Of a stretch of 8,724 bases of DNA, positions 6,472 to 8,724 are shown in pieces. The stretch covers positions 1 through 8,724 of the forward strand of contig JAQGPE010000682.1 in the NCBI GenBank assembly GCA_028293225.1. Reading direction: 5' to 3'. A program made the translations under genes and the position numbers. Under the pieces are notes generated by a model. The model searched no databases. It had not been told where the DNA came from and saw only the letters and a list, made by a program, of their open reading frames with translations. Every line of letters starts with the position of its first letter. The stretch's first letter is position 1. The DNA comes from Akkermansiaceae bacterium. Its GTDB lineage: Bacteria; Verrucomicrobiota; Verrucomicrobiia; Verrucomicrobiales; Akkermansiaceae.

Positions 6472-7843
6472 GCCGAACCTGATCCTACTGACCATCCCCG
6501 CTCTTCTCGGCTCCTGTTCATTGGAGCCGCTGCTTGAAAAGGTCTCTTCGCCGGTTTCCGGCCAATTCCCTGGCAACTCGGGTGGAGACGTCCCCGCCGA
6601 CATTTCCTGGCAGAAATTCTTCACCGACCCACGGCTCAAGAAGCTGGTATCGCTGGCGCTGGACAACAACCGTGACCTCCGGGTGGCGGCGTTGAATGTC
6701 GAGCAGGTGCGGGCTCAGTATCGCATCTCCCGGGCTGACCTGTTCCCGACCGTCGATCTGGGCGCTTCCGGCACGCGGTCGCGGACACCCAGCTCGCTTG
6801 CCGGCGGGGCCGGGGCCGCCAATGTGCGTTCCTACGATGTCTCGGTGGGTGTGACCGCTTACGAACTCGATATCTTCGGTCGCGTTCGCAGCCTGAACCA
6901 CCAGGCGCTCGAGCAGTACTTCGCCAGCGACGCCGCCCGCATCGGGGCGCAGATCTCTTTGGTCGCGGAAGTGGCCAACCAGTACTTCACCGAGCGAGCG
7001 CTGCTGGAGCAGATCGAGCTGTCCGAGCGGACCTTGAAAGCCGTCAGCGACACCTATGGCCTGACCCAGAAGCGCTTCGATGCCGGCGACGTGTCGGAGC
7101 TCGACCTGCGTTCCGTGGACATCCAGGTGCAGACCGCGAAGGCGAACCTCGCCAGCTTCAACCAGCAACTCGCCCAGGCCCGCAACGCCATGGGAGTGCT
7201 TTTGGGCACCGGAGTTCCGGGCAGCCTGCCTTCGGGACGCTCACTGGATGAAGGCCTGGTTTCCGAAGTCCGCGCCGGCGTGCCTTCCAGTCTGCTGGAG
7301 CGCCGCCCTGACATCCGGGAAGCGGAGCACTCCCTGCGTGCTGCCAATGCCAACATCGGAGCGGCTCGCGCCGCTTTCTTCCCGCGCGTAACCCTGACGG
7401 GCAGCGCTGGAACGGCCAGCAACAGCCTGGATCGCCTGTTCCAGACCGGCACCGGCGCTTGGAGCTTCTCGCCGCAAATCAGTGTGCCGATCTTCGACGC
7501 CGGCCGCAACAAGGCCACGCTCGACGCCGCGGTTCTCGGCAAGGAAATCGAAGTCGCCCGCTACGAAAAAGCGATCCAGACCGCCTTCCGCGAAGTGGCG
7601 GACGGACTGGCTGCCCGCAGCGGCCTGGCCGACCAGATCAAGGCATACGACGGTCTGGTGGAAGCGCAGCAGAAGCGCTTCGACCTGGCCACCGCCCGCT
7701 ACAACCAGGGGGTGGACAGCTACTTCGAAGTGCTGACGGCCCAACAGGACCTGTTCAATGCTCAGCAGACCCGGATCCAGCTGCGCCTTTCCCGCGCGGT
7801 GAACTCGGTGAACCTCTACAAGGCACTGGGCGGCGGCTGGTAA
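6464..7843 (+). CDS. Outer-membrane efflux lipoprotein (OprM/NodT family)
   Basis: This is the TolC-like outer-membrane channel of the pump, 459 residues from the chosen start. It has a lipoprotein signal, MRKPNLILLTIPALLGSC, with lipobox LGSC and Cys18. The family's two-fold outer-membrane-factor repeat follows. The first half includes WQKFFTDPRLKKLVSLALDN and the YELDIFGRV turn (about 133-141). The second includes RRPDIREAEHSLRAANANIG (about 280-299), FFPRVTLTGSAG, and SVPIFDAGRNKATLDAA (about 341-356). It ends LYKALGGGW, typical of complete members. An ATG at 6452 would add four residues. The ATG at 6464 is preferred because Arg-Lys then immediately follows Met, as in normal signal peptides. 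The bases ATGCGTAA contain both this start and the transporter stop (TAA, 6469-6471), so translational coupling is likely. Neither start has a Shine-Dalgarno sequence. It is the last gene of the operon, with a terminator 30 bases after its TAA stop. Confidence 0.95.
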   Translation: MRKPNLILLTIPALLGSCSLEPLLEKVSSPVSGQFPGNSGGDVPADISWQKFFTDPRLKKLVSLALDNNRDLRVAALNVEQVRAQYRISRADLFPTVDLGASGTRSRTPSSLAGGAGAANVRSYDVSVGVTAYELDIFGRVRSLNHQALEQYFASDAARIGAQISLVAEVANQYFTERALLEQIELSERTLKAVSDTYGLTQKRFDAGDVSELDLRSVDIQVQTAKANLASFNQQLAQARNAMGVLLGTGVPGSLPSGRSLDEGLVSEVRAGVPSSLLERRPDIREAEHSLRAANANIGAARAAFFPRVTLTGSAGTASNSLDRLFQTGTGAWSFSPQISVPIFDAGRNKATLDAAVLGKEIEVARYEKAIQTAFREVADGLAARSGLADQIKAYDGLVEAQQKRFDLATARYNQGVDSYFEVLTAQQDLFNAQQTRIQLRLSRAVNSVNLYKALGGGW

Positions 7844-7872
7844 GCTGATCCGGCTCGCGACGATTCAAAACA

Positions 7873-7913
7873 AAGGCGAGCTCCGCTGACTGCGGGGCTC
7901 GCCTTCTTTGCTT
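7873..7913 (+). terminator. Rho-independent terminator of the pump operon
   Basis: A 14-pair stem is formed by 7873-7886 and 7892-7905, with the 5-base loop TGACT. All pairs are Watson-Crick except one T-G wobble (7882 with 7896). The core AAGGCGAGC/GCTCGCCTT runs into a T-rich tract (TTCTTTGCTTTC) that is interrupted but adequate. It starts 30 bases after the stop of the outer-membrane gene. The opposite strand also has a T-rich tract after the stem (the reverse of 7864-7874), so it could work in both directions, although no converging gene is seen here. Confidence 0.85.
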
Positions 7914-8098
7914 TCGGAAGGGAGGGTTGGAAGGAGATGCTTCGAAGCGATCGCGTGCCGGATGGAGGAGCGGAGCATGCGGAACGTATCGCGCGATCTG
8001 CGCATCCGCCAAGGATGAGCTACGCATTTCCGCAAAAATGACGGCTCGCCATGGTGGTTGATTTTCCGGCAGGAATGGGTAGAAGGACGCAGGAAAGC

Positions 8099-8724
8099 AT
8101 GAGGAAAATCATTTCAAATGCCAGAGTGGTGACGCCGGGGATGGATCTGGCGAACGGATTCGTGGTGATCGAGGAAGGCCGGATCGTGGCCATCGGCGAG
8201 GGGAATCTTCCGGTTGGCGATGCGGAGGTGATCGATGCCGGAGGCAAATCGCTGCTGCCGGGATTCATCGACATCCACAGTCACGGCGCCGATGGCCACG
8301 ATGTCTGCGACGACTCGCTGGAATCCCTCCGGCACATCGCGCGGCGCAAGCTGCAGGAAGGCGTGACCACCTGGCTGCCGACCACGCTGACTCAGCCGGT
8401 GGAAAAGCTCCGGTCGATCGCGGGAAAAATCGCCGCCTTTCGCGACGAGGGCGGGCTGACCCGCTGTCCCGGCATGCATGTCGAGGGACCCTTCATCAAT
8501 CGCGATAAGACGGGCGCCCAGAACCCAGAGTATGTGCGGCCGCCGGACTTCGCCGAGCTGGCGGCGCTGCATGAGATCATGCCTGCGCTGATCGTTTCGC
8601 TCGCACCGGAAATGCCGGGTGCGGTCGAACTGATCGCAGCCGCGGCGGCATTTGGCATCCGCTGCTCCGCGGCGCACACCGCCTCAACCTCGGCGCAGAT
8701 CTTTGCCGCCTGCGATGCCGGGCT
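8099..8724 (+). CDS. nagA: N-acetylglucosamine-6-phosphate deacetylase, N-terminal part
   Basis: This cytoplasmic amidohydrolase removes acetate from N-acetylglucosamine-6-phosphate, a step in amino-sugar use and cell-wall recycling. Only the first 208 codons are in the window; the frame is open to the edge. Full-length family members have about 380 residues. Residues 1-50 form the first part of the beta-sandwich. LLPGFIDIHSHGADG (53-67) carries the metal-binding His60 and His62. GMHVEGPFINRDKTGAQNP (125-143) carries the catalytic-site His127 and Glu129. VSLAPEM (166-172) and SAAHTAST, with His193, complete the recognisable motifs. Both histidines of the HxH motif are present, as in B. subtilis-type enzymes, whereas E. 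coli NagA lacks them. The start is ATG at 8099, with AGGA at 8091-8094 as the Shine-Dalgarno sequence, four bases before it. It is separated from the pump operon by a terminator and is probably an independent unit. Confidence 0.9.
   Translation, partial: MRKIISNARVVTPGMDLANGFVVIEEGRIVAIGEGNLPVGDAEVIDAGGKSLLPGFIDIHSHGADGHDVCDDSLESLRHIARRKLQEGVTTWLPTTLTQPVEKLRSIAGKIAAFRDEGGLTRCPGMHVEGPFINRDKTGAQNPEYVRPPDFAELAALHEIMPALIVSLAPEMPGAVELIAAAAAFGIRCSAAHTASTSAQIFAACDAG

Noticed and set aside
2935..6669. A 1244-codon open frame on the minus strand, antisense to the whole transporter gene
   Set aside because: Its translation is rich in His, Arg, Gln, Asp and Gly without any recognisable domain. The length is explained by the GC-rich third-position bias of the transporter gene, which removes stop codons from the opposite strand.
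7755..8027. A 90-codon minus-strand frame across the operon terminator
   Set aside because: It overlaps the 3' end of the outer-membrane gene and the terminator hairpin, and has no domain and no ribosome-binding site.
8058..8085. Possible nagA promoter TTGATT-16-TAGAAG
   Set aside because: The -10 is weak, and transcription would begin almost at the Shine-Dalgarno sequence, leaving too little leader.

Overview
This window is a GC-rich (roughly 60 percent or more by eye) bacterial segment from a Gram-negative (two-membrane) organism. It encodes a complete tripartite RND drug-efflux pump, which needs an outer membrane. The phylum cannot be fixed from this sequence. GC-rich codon use, pump genes without a Shine-Dalgarno sequence and a lipoprotein-type adaptor would fit Verrucomicrobiota or a proteobacterium; I lean weakly to the former, as inference only. 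The first 13 bases match the 3' end of the standard Illumina adapter, so the window probably starts at an untrimmed contig end and genomic sequence begins near base 14.

Layout. Bases 26-925 (minus) encode an alpha/beta-hydrolase with an intact Ser-Asp-His triad. A 135-base gap follows, with a plausible minus-strand promoter and a small palindrome. Bases 1061-1963 (minus) encode a LysR-family regulator. The 125 bases between this gene and the divergent pump operon hold three inverted repeats, one of them a textbook LysR box (T-N11-A). Bases 2089-7843 (plus) are the pump operon: AcrA/MexA-type lipoprotein adaptor, AcrB/MexB-type inner-membrane transporter (1054 aa) and OprM/NodT-type outer-membrane lipoprotein. 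The last two genes overlap by 8 bases. A strong hairpin terminator closes the operon at about 7873-7913. After a 185-base stretch without a gene, nagA (N-acetylglucosamine-6-phosphate deacetylase) starts at 8099 and runs off the window end.

How it works together. The adaptor, transporter and outer-membrane channel should form one envelope-spanning complex that exports hydrophobic or amphipathic compounds using the proton gradient. The LysR protein is the obvious candidate regulator, both for itself and for the pump. The hydrolase lies behind the regulator on the same strand and could belong to a detoxification locus, but that is inference from position. nagA is a separate unit for amino-sugar or cell-wall recycling.

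I found no CRISPR array, tRNA, rRNA, insertion sequence or phage gene. I do not see a wholly new system here; the gene content is a standard efflux locus. The items most worth checking are the dense operator region between the regulator and the pump, the adapter at the contig end, the absence of Shine-Dalgarno sequences on all three pump genes, and a few departures from conserved residues.
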